Part shown: positions 28,383 through 39,321 of the stretch, in pieces
How the letters are laid out: each line of letters begins with the position of its first letter
How positions within the stretch are numbered: position 1 is the first letter of the stretch
Source: Rhizobium herbae
Lineage (GTDB): Bacteria; Pseudomonadota; Alphaproteobacteria; Rhizobiales; Rhizobiaceae
Direction: 5' to 3'
Assembly (NCBI RefSeq): GCF_017873135.1
Contig: NZ_JAGGJV010000009.1
Coordinates: forward strand, 186,001-250,000
DNA: 64,000 nt
Position numbers and translations under genes: made by a program
Notes under the pieces: generated by a model
The model's database searches: none
What the model saw: the letters and a program-made list of their open reading frames with translations, nothing else
What the model was told of the DNA's origin: nothing

Positions 28383-28486
28383 TCATGTCCGAAGGATTCC
28401 GTTCGAAATGCGTAAAACACGCATAGGGCGTACTTTCTTTTTCCCCACGCTTCGGTCAAAAGTGCGTGCATTCGAGGGGATCATTC

Positions 28487-29020
28487 ATGCCGAAAACTTT
28501 TGCCATTTGCCTTTTCATGATGCTTGCACTTTCCTCATGCACCGGGGCAACCGTCGTCCATTTTGAAACCGACGCCTATGGAAGACTGGCGGATGTGAAG
28601 CTTGGCACGTCCTCCGGGGATCACGCGCGCGATCGCGCCATAGCCAACGAAGCGCGACGCCGGTTCAGCAAACTCGTTCCCGATCCCAAACCCTACCGCG
28701 ACTATACCTTGACGGTCACTCCGCCCGAGAAACCGAAAAAGACGGATGCCAAAGACTACAGGGCAATGCAGAACGAACTGAAAAAGGATGCCAAGCTGCG
28801 GGAAAAAGTCTTGCAGCTTTGCCGCAAGAAGCTGGGGAAGCCTGACATTATCGCCGAAATGGCGGTCTATACGCACACGTCGTCCGCAAAGGCGCTCGAA
28901 GTCGGCTGCCAGCGCCTGACCGCTGCACTCGCCAGCGGGCGCCTGTCGTATTCCAGCTTTGAGAAGGGTCGCCAGGGCGTGAAGACGAAAGAAATGATCG
29001 CAATTCTTGCAGGGCGATAA
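28487..29020 (+). CDS. Putative lipoprotein of unknown function
   Basis: A 177-residue protein with a lipoprotein signal: hydrophobic residues 4-15 and a lipobox LALSSC, so the mature protein would start at Cys18. The rest is charged and lysine-rich, with EKPKKTDAKDYRAMQNELKK around the middle and two cysteines. I recognise no domain. GAGGGGA precedes the ATG at 28487. It lies between the LysR gene and puuD on the same strand, 80 bases before puuD. Confidence 0.65.
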   Translation: MPKTFAICLFMMLALSSCTGATVVHFETDAYGRLADVKLGTSSGDHARDRAIANEARRRFSKLVPDPKPYRDYTLTVTPPEKPKKTDAKDYRAMQNELKKDAKLREKVLQLCRKKLGKPDIIAEMAVYTHTSSAKALEVGCQRLTAALASGRLSYSSFEKGRQGVKTKEMIAILAGR

Positions 29021-29099
29021 AGACATCGCGTTTGCCTCTTTCCCATGCCGCCATTTTTTCGCACAGTAGCGAAGCGGGAGGCAAGAATGGGGACACTGA

Positions 29100-30338
29100 A
29101 TGTATGAGTTCGCTATCGCCTGGGAATGGCTGGCCTTTGCCGTCCGCTGGCTGCACGTCATTACCGCAATCGCCTGGATCGGTTCGTCCTTCTATTTCAT
29201 CGCGCTCGATCTCGGCCTCGTGAAACGCGATCATCTTCCCGCCGGCGCCTATGGCGAGGAGTGGCAGGTGCACGGCGGCGGCTTCTATCACGTCCAGAAA
29301 TATCTCGTCGCCCCCGCCACAATGCCGGAACACCTCACCTGGTTCAAATGGGAGAGCTACGCCACCTGGCTGTCCGGTTTTGCCATGCTCTGTCTGGTCT
29401 ACTACGGCGGCGCCGACCTCTTCCTGATCGACCGGCATGTGCTGGATATCTCCTCGACCACGGCAATCCTGATTTCGCTGGCTTCGCTCGCCGTCGGCTG
29501 GATCTTCTACGACCTGCTATGTAAGTCGCCGCTCGGCAGGAACACCTGGACGCTGATGGGCATTCTTTATACCGCGCTCGTCGTCATGGCCTGGGGCTAT
29601 ACACAGGTTTTCACCGGACGCGCCGCCTTCCTGCATCTCGGCGCCTTCACCGCGACGATCATGTCGGCCAATGTCTTCTTCATCATCATGCCGAACCAGC
29701 GCGTCGTCGTCGCCGACCTGATCGCCGGGCGCACGCCGGACCCGAAATATGGCGTCATTGCCAAGCAGCGTTCGCTACACAACAACTATCTGACCCTCCC
29801 CGTCATCTTTTTCATGCTGTCGAACCACTATCCGCTGGCCTTCGCCACCGCCTATAACTGGGTGATCGCGGCGCTGGTGTTCCTGATGGGCGTCACAATT
29901 CGCCACTGGTTCAACACCACCCATGCCCGCAAGGGACGGCCGACATGGACATGGCTGGTGACGCTGTTGATCTTCATCGTGATCATGTGGCTTTCGACCG
30001 TACCGAAGGTTCTGACCGGCGAGGGCACGGCCGAGGTCGCGCCCGCCTTCAAACAGTTCGCCTCCAATGCGCATTTCCCGGCCGTGAAGGATACGATCTC
30101 GACACGCTGCTCCATGTGCCATTCGGCGGAGCCCGTCTATGAAGGCATCAACCGGCCGCCGAAGGGCGTGACGCTGGAAAATGACGCGGAAATCGCCGCC
30201 CACGCCCGCGAAATCTACATTCAGGCCGGCCGCAGCCACGCGATGCCGCCTGGCAATATCACCGACATGACCAATGACGAACGCAAGCTTTTGACAGCAT
30301 GGTTCGAAAGCGCCGTTTCGGAAGGCAGGACAGAATGA
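29100..30338 (+). CDS. puuD: Membrane-bound urate hydroxylase with cytochrome c tail
   Basis: A 412-residue integral membrane urate oxidase of the PuuD type, which hydroxylates urate to 5-hydroxyisourate and passes electrons to the respiratory chain through its own cytochrome c domain. About eight membrane segments occupy residues 8-300. The soluble C-terminus carries the haem-binding CSMCH (Cys337, Cys340, His341) and a likely axial Met in HAMPPGNITDM. The N-terminal HVITAIAWIGSSFYFIALD is family-typical. Its stop overlaps the ATG of guaD by four bases, so they are coupled. Confidence 0.94.
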   Translation: MYEFAIAWEWLAFAVRWLHVITAIAWIGSSFYFIALDLGLVKRDHLPAGAYGEEWQVHGGGFYHVQKYLVAPATMPEHLTWFKWESYATWLSGFAMLCLVYYGGADLFLIDRHVLDISSTTAILISLASLAVGWIFYDLLCKSPLGRNTWTLMGILYTALVVMAWGYTQVFTGRAAFLHLGAFTATIMSANVFFIIMPNQRVVVADLIAGRTPDPKYGVIAKQRSLHNNYLTLPVIFFMLSNHYPLAFATAYNWVIAALVFLMGVTIRHWFNTTHARKGRPTWTWLVTLLIFIVIMWLSTVPKVLTGEGTAEVAPAFKQFASNAHFPAVKDTISTRCSMCHSAEPVYEGINRPPKGVTLENDAEIAAHAREIYIQAGRSHAMPPGNITDMTNDERKLLTAWFESAVSEGRTE

Positions 30339-31648
30339 CCGCCACCCTCATTCGCGGCCGCACATTAAGCTTTCGCCGCGTGCCAGCGAGCCTGGATGAC
30401 GCTGACGCCTATAGCTATGAGACCGACGGCGCGCTGCTGGTCGAGAACGGATTGATCGTCGCGAGCGGCACCTACGAGGCCGTGAAGACGCAGGCACCTG
30501 ACGGCGTGCCGGAAATCGACCACCGCCCGCACCTGATCCTGCCCGGCTTCATCGACACGCACCTGCATTTCCCACAGATGCAGGTGATCGGCTCCTATGC
30601 CGCCAACCTGCTCGAATGGCTGAACACCTATACCTTCCCGGAGGAATGCCGCTTTGTCGAGACGGCGCATGCGCAGCGCATTGCCACGCACTTCTTCGAC
30701 GAAATGGTCCGCCACGGCACGACGACCGCCGTCGCCTATTGCTCCGTGCACAAGACCTCCGCCGACGCCTTCTTCGCCGAAGCGCTTGCCCGCAACATGC
30801 GCATGGTCGCCGGCAAGGTGATGATGGATCGCAACGCGCCGCAGGGCCTGCTGGACACGCCGCAAATGGGCTATGACGAAACCCGCGCTGTCATCGAACA
30901 ATGGCACGGCAAGGGCCGCAACCACGTCGCCATTACGCCGCGCTTTGCCATCACCTCGACGCCCGAGCAGATGTCAGCGGCGGGAGCGCTGGTGCGCGAA
31001 TTCCCCGACCTGCATGTGCAGACGCATCTGTCGGAAAATCGCGACGAGATCGATTTCACCTGCTCCCTCTATCCGGATGCCGCCGACTATACCGACGTCT
31101 ATGCCCGCTACGGTCTGCTCGGCCCAAAGACGCTGTTCGGCCATTGCATCCATCTGTCGGAGCGCGAAATGGACGCGATGAGCGAGACCGGGTCGATCGC
31201 CGTCCACTGCCCGACGTCCAACCTCTTCCTCGGCTCCGGGCTGTTTCCATTGAAAAAGCTGGTCAATCGCGAAAAACCCGTCCGTGTCTCTGTCGCCACC
31301 GATATCGGCGGCGGATCGAGCTATTCGATGCTGCGTACCATGGACGAGGCCTACAAGATCCAGCAATTGCAGGGCGAACGCCTAAACCCGTTCGAGAGTT
31401 TTTACTACATGACGCTCGGCAATGCCGAAGCACTGTCGCTTACCGACAAGATCGGCACGCTGGAGCCCGGCACCGATGCCGATTTCATCGTGCTGAACAT
31501 GGCGGCAACCCCGGCCATGGCGCTGAAGGCGGAGGTTGTGACCTCGCTCGCCGACGAGCTTTTCCTGCTGCAAACGATGGGGGATGACCGGGCGATTGCC
31601 GAGACCTATGTGGCGGGCATGGCGGCGAAGGCTGAGTTGACCGGCTAA
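30335..31648 (+). CDS. guaD: Guanine deaminase
   Basis: A 437-residue amidohydrolase turning guanine into xanthine. Zinc-site motifs are [38 protein letters not shown] and VATDIGGGSSYSM. The ATG at 30335 lies within the ATGA overlap with puuD; an in-frame start 36 bases upstream would lie deeper in puuD and is less likely. It supplies xanthine to XdhAB. The last four bases overlap the end of the convergent small gene at 31645. Confidence 0.95.
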   Translation: MTATLIRGRTLSFRRVPASLDDADAYSYETDGALLVENGLIVASGTYEAVKTQAPDGVPEIDHRPHLILPGFIDTHLHFPQMQVIGSYAANLLEWLNTYTFPEECRFVETAHAQRIATHFFDEMVRHGTTTAVAYCSVHKTSADAFFAEALARNMRMVAGKVMMDRNAPQGLLDTPQMGYDETRAVIEQWHGKGRNHVAITPRFAITSTPEQMSAAGALVREFPDLHVQTHLSENRDEIDFTCSLYPDAADYTDVYARYGLLGPKTLFGHCIHLSEREMDAMSETGSIAVHCPTSNLFLGSGLFPLKKLVNREKPVRVSVATDIGGGSSYSMLRTMDEAYKIQQLQGERLNPFESFYYMTLGNAEALSLTDKIGTLEPGTDADFIVLNMAATPAMALKAEVVTSLADELFLLQTMGDDRAIAETYVAGMAAKAELTG

Positions 31649-31863
31649 GCCATCTCTTCAACCATTGCCCTGATCTTCACGGCCTTTTCGAAGTGATCCA
31701 GCTTATGTGTCCGGATCCACCATTCCGCGGCTTCCATCAGCAATTCGGGGTCATCATTCCTGTTGGCGAAGAACGCATAGAAGGAGAGCCCGACACCGGG
31801 GCCTTTTTCTGCGATCTTGCGATCGCAGACTTCTATGATTTTCTCTCTCAAGCTGGTTCTCAT
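31645..31863 (-). CDS. DUF6500-like small conserved protein
   Basis: A 72-residue protein (REKIIEVCDRKIAEKGPG, YAFFANRNDDPELLMEAA, WWIRTHKLDHFEKAVKIRAM) that I recall as the DUF6500 family of small proteobacterial proteins with no known function. It is helical and charged, with no membrane segment. It starts with ATG and ends inside the last codons of guaD on the opposite strand. A hairpin terminator of the upstream operon lies immediately before it. Confidence 0.68.
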   Translation of the reverse strand: MRTSLREKIIEVCDRKIAEKGPGVGLSFYAFFANRNDDPELLMEAAEWWIRTHKLDHFEKAVKIRAMVEEMA

Positions 31864-31880
31864 TCAAAATCCCAATATAC

Positions 31881-31918
31881 AAAAAAGCGATCTCCTCTTG
31901 TGACGAAGATCGCTTTTT
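31881..31918 (-). terminator. Terminator of the beta-galactosidase operon
   Basis: AAAAAGCGATCT and AGATCGCTTTTT form perfect 12-base arms around a 13-base loop, with a T-run on both strands. It lies 26 bases after the GH42 stop on the minus strand and before the DUF6500-like gene. It can work in both directions. Confidence 0.8.
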
Positions 31919-31943
31919 ACGCAAGGGCAATGAGGAGGATTGC

Positions 31944-33874
31944 TTATTCCCGCCAGGCCACCACGGTCTGCGGCTTCACCTGCGCCTCGCCGAGAATGAG
32001 CTTACCAGCGGCCGGGCTTGCCCAGGCCTCCGTCCCGTAGTTGAAAGCAAAGGTCACCCCGCCCCGCCTGCGCAGCCGGATGTGATCGGGCAGTGCCACC
32101 GTCTCAAGACCGGCTTTCGCCGCCAGATGAGTCAGCGTCTGCTGAAGCAGGCTCTGATCCGGCCAGCAGGCGAGATAGTGGTGCCCGCCCTTCGCGGTCA
32201 ACGCCGCATCGCCGTTACCGAAGCGCGCCAGCACTTCACTGTCCGTCTCGACATATTCCCGCCAGCGGATGGCGGCACCGGAGACCGTGCCGGAAACGGC
32301 ATCCTCGAGACCGGGACGCAGCGATGAAACCTGTGTCAGACGGATGCCGGTGAGTGCGGCAAGCGGACCCGGCGGCAGATTGTCAGGAATGGCAAACTGG
32401 CGTGTGCGCGAGCCGGTGCGCGGGCCATAGAGCACGATGCCATGAGCGGCGCTGAAAGCCTGAAGAGCAGCGTCCGATACCATCATCAGCGACGGAACCA
32501 GCACCAGCTTGTAGCCGTCAAGCGGGGCACCGGGGGGAACAAAATCGACGTTCAGGCCGAGCTTGCGCACCGCTTCGTACCAGCGGAAGGCCAGATCGTG
32601 ATACTGGAAATCCCTGCCCTGCGGCTGGATGGCGGTGGCCCAATAGGTCTCGTAATCATAGACGATGGCGACCGGCGCCTGTTCGGTTGCCGGCAACGCG
32701 CCGGTCTCGACAATCTCGCGGCCAGTGGTTTCCGCCTCGAAGCCACCGACAGACAACTCATCCGAGCCCGGCAGGTTGAGACCGGCATGCATCTGCTCCT
32801 GCGCGAAGGGTGCCTGGCGCCAGCGGAAATAGCTGACCACTTCGGCCCCATGCGCCAAGGCTTCCCAGGTCCAGAGACGCACCATGCCCGGCTTCGGCAC
32901 AGGGTTCCACGGCGCCCAGTTCACCGGCCCCGGCTGCTGCTCCATGATCCAGAACCGGCCGCGGCCGACGCCGCGGTAGAGATCGTGGTGGAACGGTGCG
33001 ATATCGGGATGCGATGTCTCGGCCCAGCGGTTTTTCTCTTCCTGGCTGAACGGGAATTTCTCGACGAAGCCGATCGGATAGCTGTCCCAGGAGGCGATAT
33101 CGAGATTTTCGCCGACCTTCCAGTGATCGAAATCGTTGATGAAGCCCATGAAATTATGGGTGATCCAGCGGCCCGGCGAATGCTTGCGGATGATCTCGCA
33201 CTGCATCTTGTCGTAGGCCGCCACCTGCCCCGACTGGAAGCGCCAGAAATCGAGTCGTGCCGCCGGGTTCGTCTCGGTGACGGTGAGGTTCGGCAGAACC
33301 ACGTCTTCGAAACTGTTCACCTCCATCGACCAGAACACATTGCCCCAGGCCTCGTTGAGCTGTTCGGTCGACTGGTAGCGCAGCCGCAGCCAGCGGCGGA
33401 ACGCCTTCAGGTCTTCCGGTCCCCAGGACTGCGTCGTGTCGTGGCAGCCATATTCGTTGTCGGTCTGCCAGCCGTCGAGTGCCGGATGTTCGCCGTAGCG
33501 CTTGGCGATGATCTCGACGATGCGCGCACTTTCGCGCCACCAGACTTCGGACGAAAACGTGTAGTGCCGGCGCGAACCGAAGCCGCGCACATGGCCCTGA
33601 TGATCGACCGGAGCGATCTCCGGATATTCGTCCATCAGCCATTTCGGCGGCGTCGCCGTCGGTGTGCCAAGCACGACCTTCAGCCCGGCGGCACCGAGCG
33701 TGTCCATCGCACGGTCGAGCCAGCCGAAATCGAACTCGCCCCGCTTCGGCTCCAGCCGCGACCAGGCGAATTCGCCGATGCGGACGAAGGAGATGTTAAG
33801 CTCCCGCATACGGCGGGCGTCCTTTGCCCACCAGGCTTCTGGCCAGTGTTCCGGATAATAACAAACGCCAAGCA

Positions 33875-33875
<1 letters not shown>
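31944..33875 (-). CDS. Beta-galactosidase, GH42
   Basis: A 643-residue cytoplasmic GH42 enzyme, at normal length with TIM barrel, trimerisation and C-terminal beta domains. The acid/base is Glu141 in QTDNEYG and the nucleophile Glu312 in WIMEQQPG, the same numbers as in the structurally characterised Thermus A4 enzyme. GH42 enzymes hydrolyse lactose or, more often, beta-galacto-oligosaccharides from plant galactans. Its ATG shares one base with the stop of the ABC ATPase gene (TAATG), so it is the last gene of the transporter operon, which presumably imports its substrate. Confidence 0.94.
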
Positions 33876-34972
<1,097 letters not shown>

Positions 34973-35020
34973 TGGCCTTGCCTCCCGAGATTAGATGAAT
35001 GGTGGAAAAGCAGGCGGCGA

Positions 35021-35872
35021 TCATCCCTTGGTCGCTCCCAGCGTCAGACCGGCGATGAAATGCTTCTGCATCAGGAAGAACATCAGGACCGGCGGCATGG
35101 CAGCAACGATGGAGCCGGCCGAGACCAGATGCCAGGCGGCGATCCACTGGCCGTTCAAAGAGTAGAGCCCTGCCGTCACCGGCATCGCATGCTGGCCCTG
35201 CACCAGCACCGTCGCCCAGAAATAATCGTTCCAGATGAAGGTGAAGACCAATACGGAAAGGGCCGCGATGGCCGGACGCATCAGCGGCAGGACGATATAG
35301 CGGAAGATCCGCCACTCGCTGACACCCTCGACGCGGGCGGATTCGATCAGCGCGAACGGTAGGGACTTGATGAAGTTGCGCATGAACAGCGTGCAGAATC
35401 CGGTCTGGAAGGCGACATGGAAAAGCACGAGGCCGGAAATACTGTCGTAGAGCCCCGCCTTCAGCGTCATGTCGCGCACCGGAACCATGAGGATCTGGAA
35501 AGGGATGAAATTGCCGGCCACGAACAGGAAGAAGACGATGAGGTTGGCGCGGAACTTGTAGACCGCCAGCGCAAAGCCGGACAGGCAGGCAAGCCCGACC
35601 GCGCCGATAACCGTCGGGATCGTCACCTTGAAGGAATTGAGGATATACCACCCGATCGGCGAATCCCGGAACACGGCGGTATAATTCTCGAAACCGGCAA
35701 AGCGCGACGGCATGCCGAAATAGTTGCCGGCGGCAAGGTCGCCGGAGGGGCGGATCGAGGTGATGGCAACGCCGATCAGCGGCAACAGCCAGACGATCAG
35801 CGCGATCGGCAGGATAATCGTATAGGCGTGGCGCACCCAGGCCGGGGCCTTCTGGACAGGGGTTGGAAACAT
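35021..35872 (-). CDS. Sugar ABC transporter permease (MalG/LacG-like)
   Basis: A 283-residue inner-membrane permease with six hydrophobic segments and the EAA loop SLPFALIESARVEGVSEWRIF, which contacts the ATPase. The C-terminus AGLTLGATKG is typical of the MalG/LacG group. Its ATG overlaps the TGA of the other permease (TGATG). The frame stays open upstream but only as a shadow of that gene. The ATPase gene follows after 48 bases. Confidence 0.93.
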   Translation of the reverse strand: MFPTPVQKAPAWVRHAYTIILPIALIVWLLPLIGVAITSIRPSGDLAAGNYFGMPSRFAGFENYTAVFRDSPIGWYILNSFKVTIPTVIGAVGLACLSGFALAVYKFRANLIVFFLFVAGNFIPFQILMVPVRDMTLKAGLYDSISGLVLFHVAFQTGFCTLFMRNFIKSLPFALIESARVEGVSEWRIFRYIVLPLMRPAIAALSVLVFTFIWNDYFWATVLVQGQHAMPVTAGLYSLNGQWIAAWHLVSAGSIVAAMPPVLMFFLMQKHFIAGLTLGATKG

Positions 35873-36780
35873 CAGGCGTTCCTTTCCTGCATCAGCATGC
35901 GCACGATGAACAGCGTGATGAAGACCATCATGATCATGAACAGAACGACCGCGATCGCCGCGCCGTAACCCATGCGGTAGCCGTATTCCGACAGCGCCTG
36001 CTCGTACATGTAGAAGGACAACACGCGGCTCGATCCGTAGGGTCCGCCGTCGGTCATGATCGACACCAGGTCGAAGGAGCGCAGCGCGCCGATGACGGTG
36101 ACGACGATGGCAATGAAGGTGGCGGGACCAAGCTGCGGCAGCACGATATTCCACAAGAGCGACCAGCCCTTGGCACCGTCCATGCGGGCGGCTTCCACCT
36201 GCTCCGGATTGATGTTGTTGAGGCCCGTCAGGTAGAGGATCATGCAATAGGCAATCTGCGGCCAGAGGCCGGCGGCGATGATGCCGAGCGTCACGTAGCG
36301 CTCGTCGGCCAGGATGGCGATATTCTCGCCGCTCACCGCCTTGATCAGCGCCGAGAGCAGGCCGAAGTCCGGCGCATAGAACCAGGTGAAGATCAGGCCG
36401 ACGACGACCTGACTGATGACGAATGGAAAGAAGAACAGCGACTTGTAAAGCCGGATACCGGCGACCGTCTGGTTGAGGAACAGCGCCACCGCAAGCCCGG
36501 CAGGCACTGCGAGCAGATAGAGCACCAGCCACAGGATGTTGTTCTTCAGCGAAGTGTAGAACGCCTCGTCATCGAGAAGCTCGACATAGTTGGCCATGCC
36601 GATCCAGGTCTTGGCACCCAGACCGTCCCAATCGTAGAAACTGATCCAGATGGATTCGAAGATCGGGATGATCACATAGATCGAAAACATGATCATGCCG
36701 GGCGCCAGAAACAGCCAGGGCGCCAGGCGCTGCTGGTTGCGTTTCCAGTAACTCGACGTCGCGGGAACGGTGCTGCTCAT
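35872..36780 (-). CDS. Sugar ABC transporter permease (MalF/LacF-like)
   Basis: A 302-residue permease with six hydrophobic segments and an EAA loop around NPEQVEAARMDGAKGWSLL. The N-terminus NQQRLAPWLFLAPGMIMFSIY is characteristic of CUT1 permeases. ATG at 36780 follows AAAGGGG. A 182-base gap with a RIME-like repeat separates it from the upstream binding-protein gene, a place where relative expression is commonly lowered. Confidence 0.93.
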   Translation of the reverse strand: MSSTVPATSSYWKRNQQRLAPWLFLAPGMIMFSIYVIIPIFESIWISFYDWDGLGAKTWIGMANYVELLDDEAFYTSLKNNILWLVLYLLAVPAGLAVALFLNQTVAGIRLYKSLFFFPFVISQVVVGLIFTWFYAPDFGLLSALIKAVSGENIAILADERYVTLGIIAAGLWPQIAYCMILYLTGLNNINPEQVEAARMDGAKGWSLLWNIVLPQLGPATFIAIVVTVIGALRSFDLVSIMTDGGPYGSSRVLSFYMYEQALSEYGYRMGYGAAIAVVLFMIMMVFITLFIVRMLMQERNA

Positions 36781-36833
36781 CGCGGCCCCTTTGCTGAAGT
36801 AATTTGAAAACAATCGACCTTAACCGGCGGTAG

Positions 36834-36946
36834 CCCCTCACCCTAGCCCTCTCCCAGCAGGCGGGGAGAAGGGACGACAGAGGTTGCCGCTTGTCCCTTC
36901 TCCCCGTCACAACGGGGAGAAGGTGCCCGACAGGGCGGATGAGGGG
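36834..36946. repeat. RIME-like palindromic repeat inside the sugar-transport operon
   Basis: A 113-bp element with ends CCCCTCA and TGAGGGG and two internal GGGGAGAAGG palindromes. Its reverse complement carries the same core as the repeat at 23841-23967 (CCCTCATCCGCCCTGTCGGG, then CACCTTCTCCCCG). It lies between the binding-protein gene and the permease genes. The folded RNA may protect the upstream mRNA and reduce downstream expression. Confidence 0.72.
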
Positions 36947-36962
36947 CCGACACCCAAGGGCG

Positions 36963-38189
36963 TTACTTGTAGATACGCCCGCGCGCCTTTTCGAGGCGTT
37001 CGAGGATCGTATCGACATTATCAGGCTTGACCATGAACTGCTGGAAGCCTTCCATTCCGACCTTGGCCATTTCCGCCGGTGCGTCGCGGTCGTAGAACTG
37101 GGCAAGCGCATAGGCGTTCGCCAGCATCTCGAAACCGGCCTTCAGGAACGGATCGTTCGATTTTGCCGACTGGTTGTTGACCGGAAGCTGACCTAGAACC
37201 TCGTTCATCTTGGTCTGCGCTTCAGGCGTCGCAAGATAAGCGAGGAACTTGCGGGCGTCTTCCTTGTTCTTCGCACCCGACGGGATGTGGAAGGATTCGG
37301 TCGGTGCGTCTTCGGCCATCGGAATGCCTGCGGTGATTTCCGGGAACTGCAGGAAGCCGATCTGGTCAGCCTTCAACCCGCCGTCCACCATAGCGGCGAC
37401 GGCAAAATTGCCCATCAGATACATCGGGGCCTTGCCCTGGACGAACTGCGGAATGGCATCCTGCCAGTCGATGGCGGCATGGTTTTCCAGGAAGTAGCCC
37501 GGTTTCACTAGTTCGGCCCACTTTTCGAACACGGCCTTCACCTTCGGATCGGTGTAGGGAACCTTGCCGGCCGTGAGGTCCATGTGGAATTCATAGCCGT
37601 TGACGCGCAGGTCGAGATAGTCGAACCAGCCGCCGGTCGGCCACAAGGCCTTGGTGCCGATTGCAAACGGTGTCATGCCGGCCGCCTTGATCTTTTCGCA
37701 GGCTGCGATCAGTTCGGCCCAGTTCTTTGGTGGGGTGATGCCTTCCTTTTCGAAGATGTCCTTCCGGTAGTAGATGCCCCACTGATAGTAGGAATAGGGG
37801 ATGCCCCATTTCTTGCCGTCAATTTCCATCGACTTGACGGCCGATTTCAGCTGGTCGTCCAGCTTGTTTTCGGTCCAGAGGTCGGTCACATCCTCGAAAA
37901 GGCCGGCCTTGACAAAAGGCGCCATGCGGTTGCCGGAATACCAGGACACCACGTCGGGCGCATCGGCGGTCAGGAAGTTGCGGATCGCCGACTTGTAGCC
38001 TTCGTGGTCGAAATTGTTCCACTTGACAGTAACGTCCGGATTGGCGGCCTTGAAGCCTTCGAGCAGCGTTTCCATCGCCTTTTTCGGCGCCGGATCGGAC
38101 TGGTCGGAGTTGATCACAAGCTCGCCGGCGAAAGCGGTCGAGACGGTCAGCGCATAGCCGAGCGCGAGCGCGGCTTTAAAAGAATTCAT
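36963..38189 (-). CDS. Sugar ABC transporter substrate-binding protein
   Basis: A 408-residue periplasmic solute-binding protein of family 1 (CUT1). The signal peptide is residues 1-21 (LALGYALTVSTAFA). The mature part starts GELVINSDQSDPAPKKAM. GGAGGATATC precedes the ATG at 38189. It is the first gene of the operon binding protein - MalF-like - MalG-like - ATPase - GH42. The order resembles the lactose operon reported from Agrobacterium radiobacter except that the last two genes are swapped. The ligand is probably a beta-galactoside, inferred from the GH42 gene. Confidence 0.93.
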   Translation of the reverse strand: MNSFKAALALGYALTVSTAFAGELVINSDQSDPAPKKAMETLLEGFKAANPDVTVKWNNFDHEGYKSAIRNFLTADAPDVVSWYSGNRMAPFVKAGLFEDVTDLWTENKLDDQLKSAVKSMEIDGKKWGIPYSYYQWGIYYRKDIFEKEGITPPKNWAELIAACEKIKAAGMTPFAIGTKALWPTGGWFDYLDLRVNGYEFHMDLTAGKVPYTDPKVKAVFEKWAELVKPGYFLENHAAIDWQDAIPQFVQGKAPMYLMGNFAVAAMVDGGLKADQIGFLQFPEITAGIPMAEDAPTESFHIPSGAKNKEDARKFLAYLATPEAQTKMNEVLGQLPVNNQSAKSNDPFLKAGFEMLANAYALAQFYDRDAPAEMAKVGMEGFQQFMVKPDNVDTILERLEKARGRIYK

Positions 38190-38345
38190 GATATCCTCCC
38201 AAGGATCAGCGTGTGGTGCCGTTGCATCCTGCGGCTGGTCTGTTCCTCTTCCCCGCATGAGCCGCTTGACCTTGCTGCCGAAACCCGCAATCTACTTCCG
38301 ATATTCCGGCATTAAATTCCGCTATCCTAAGGTCTGCACGATACC

Positions 38346-39311
38346 ATGACGAGACGCCGCAAACCCGTGAACCTGCTCGGCGCTACCGCTGTGCATCCGG
38401 AACGCGACCCGGCCCATCCGCTGGTGGTCTTTGGCGACCACCGGTTCTGTGCCGGCGACAACATCAATGTGCGGCGCATGGAAGGCCCGCACATGCACAG
38501 CCAGATCGAACTCAACTTCGTGCTCGAAGGCGAGATGACCTATTGGTTCGACGGGCGCGAACTCAGCGTTTCCGAAGGCCGGCTTTGCCTGTTCTGGGGG
38601 ATGATCCCGCATCAGGTGACGGATATCAAAGACCCGACCCGGTTCATCTGCCTCTACGTGCCGATGTCGGTTTTCCTCGCGCTGCCGAGCCTCAGCCGTT
38701 TCCGCGATGCGGTGTTTCGCGGCGCGATGATCGAGGCGCTGGATATTCGCCCCTATGACCGCGACATTTTCATACGCTGGCGCGAAGAGCTTCTGTCCGG
38801 AGACGCGGAGCTGGAACAGATCGTCCGCGAGGAACTGGGCGCCCGCGTGCGCCGGCTTGACCGCGAAGGCTGGCAGGACCTGCGCGAGCAGGGCTCGGCC
38901 ATAGCCTCCTTCGAGCATCACGATGCCGACCGCATGTTCCATGTCGAGCGCATGATGCGCTTCATCACCGAGCATGCGCTGGAAAACATATCGGCCGAGG
39001 ATGTCGGGCGCGATGTCGGCCTGCACCCGAACTACGCGATGGGTATCTTCAAACGCACGGTCGGCGTGACCATAAACCAGTCGATTATCCGGCATCGGTT
39101 GGACACCGCCCAGTCGCTGCTGATTTCCACCGACCTGCCGATCACGTCCATCGCCTTCGAGGCTGGCTTCGGTTCTCTTTCCCGCTTCTATGAAGCCTTT
39201 CACGATCGGTTCGGCACGAAACCGGGAACGTTCCGGCGCCGTCTCGCCAAGCCGCCGCGGGCGCGCGAGGTGCATGCGACGGTGAACGGACAGATCGCCG
39301 ACGGCGGCTGA
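38346..39311 (+). CDS. AraC-family regulator, divergent from the beta-galactoside operon
   Basis: A 321-residue regulator with an N-terminal cupin sensor (HMHSQIELNFVLEGEMTYWF) and a C-terminal AraC domain (about 205-305) with helices AEDVGRDVGLHPNYAMGIFK and ITSIAFEAGFGSLSRFYEAF. The architecture resembles MelR/RhaR-type sugar activators. It is divergent from the sugar-transport operon with 156 bases between, where TTCCG recurs (38296-38326 region), a possible binding half-site. It most likely activates that operon in response to its sugar. Confidence 0.9.
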   Translation: MTRRRKPVNLLGATAVHPERDPAHPLVVFGDHRFCAGDNINVRRMEGPHMHSQIELNFVLEGEMTYWFDGRELSVSEGRLCLFWGMIPHQVTDIKDPTRFICLYVPMSVFLALPSLSRFRDAVFRGAMIEALDIRPYDRDIFIRWREELLSGDAELEQIVREELGARVRRLDREGWQDLREQGSAIASFEHHDADRMFHVERMMRFITEHALENISAEDVGRDVGLHPNYAMGIFKRTVGVTINQSIIRHRLDTAQSLLISTDLPITSIAFEAGFGSLSRFYEAFHDRFGTKPGTFRRRLAKPPRAREVHATVNGQIADGG

Positions 39312-39321
39312 CCGTTCACCG

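Noticed and set aside
36834..36946. Insertion-sequence remnant or CRISPR repeat
   Set aside because: No transposase fragment or target duplication, and no regularly spaced repeats; the palindromic core matches RIME-like elements.
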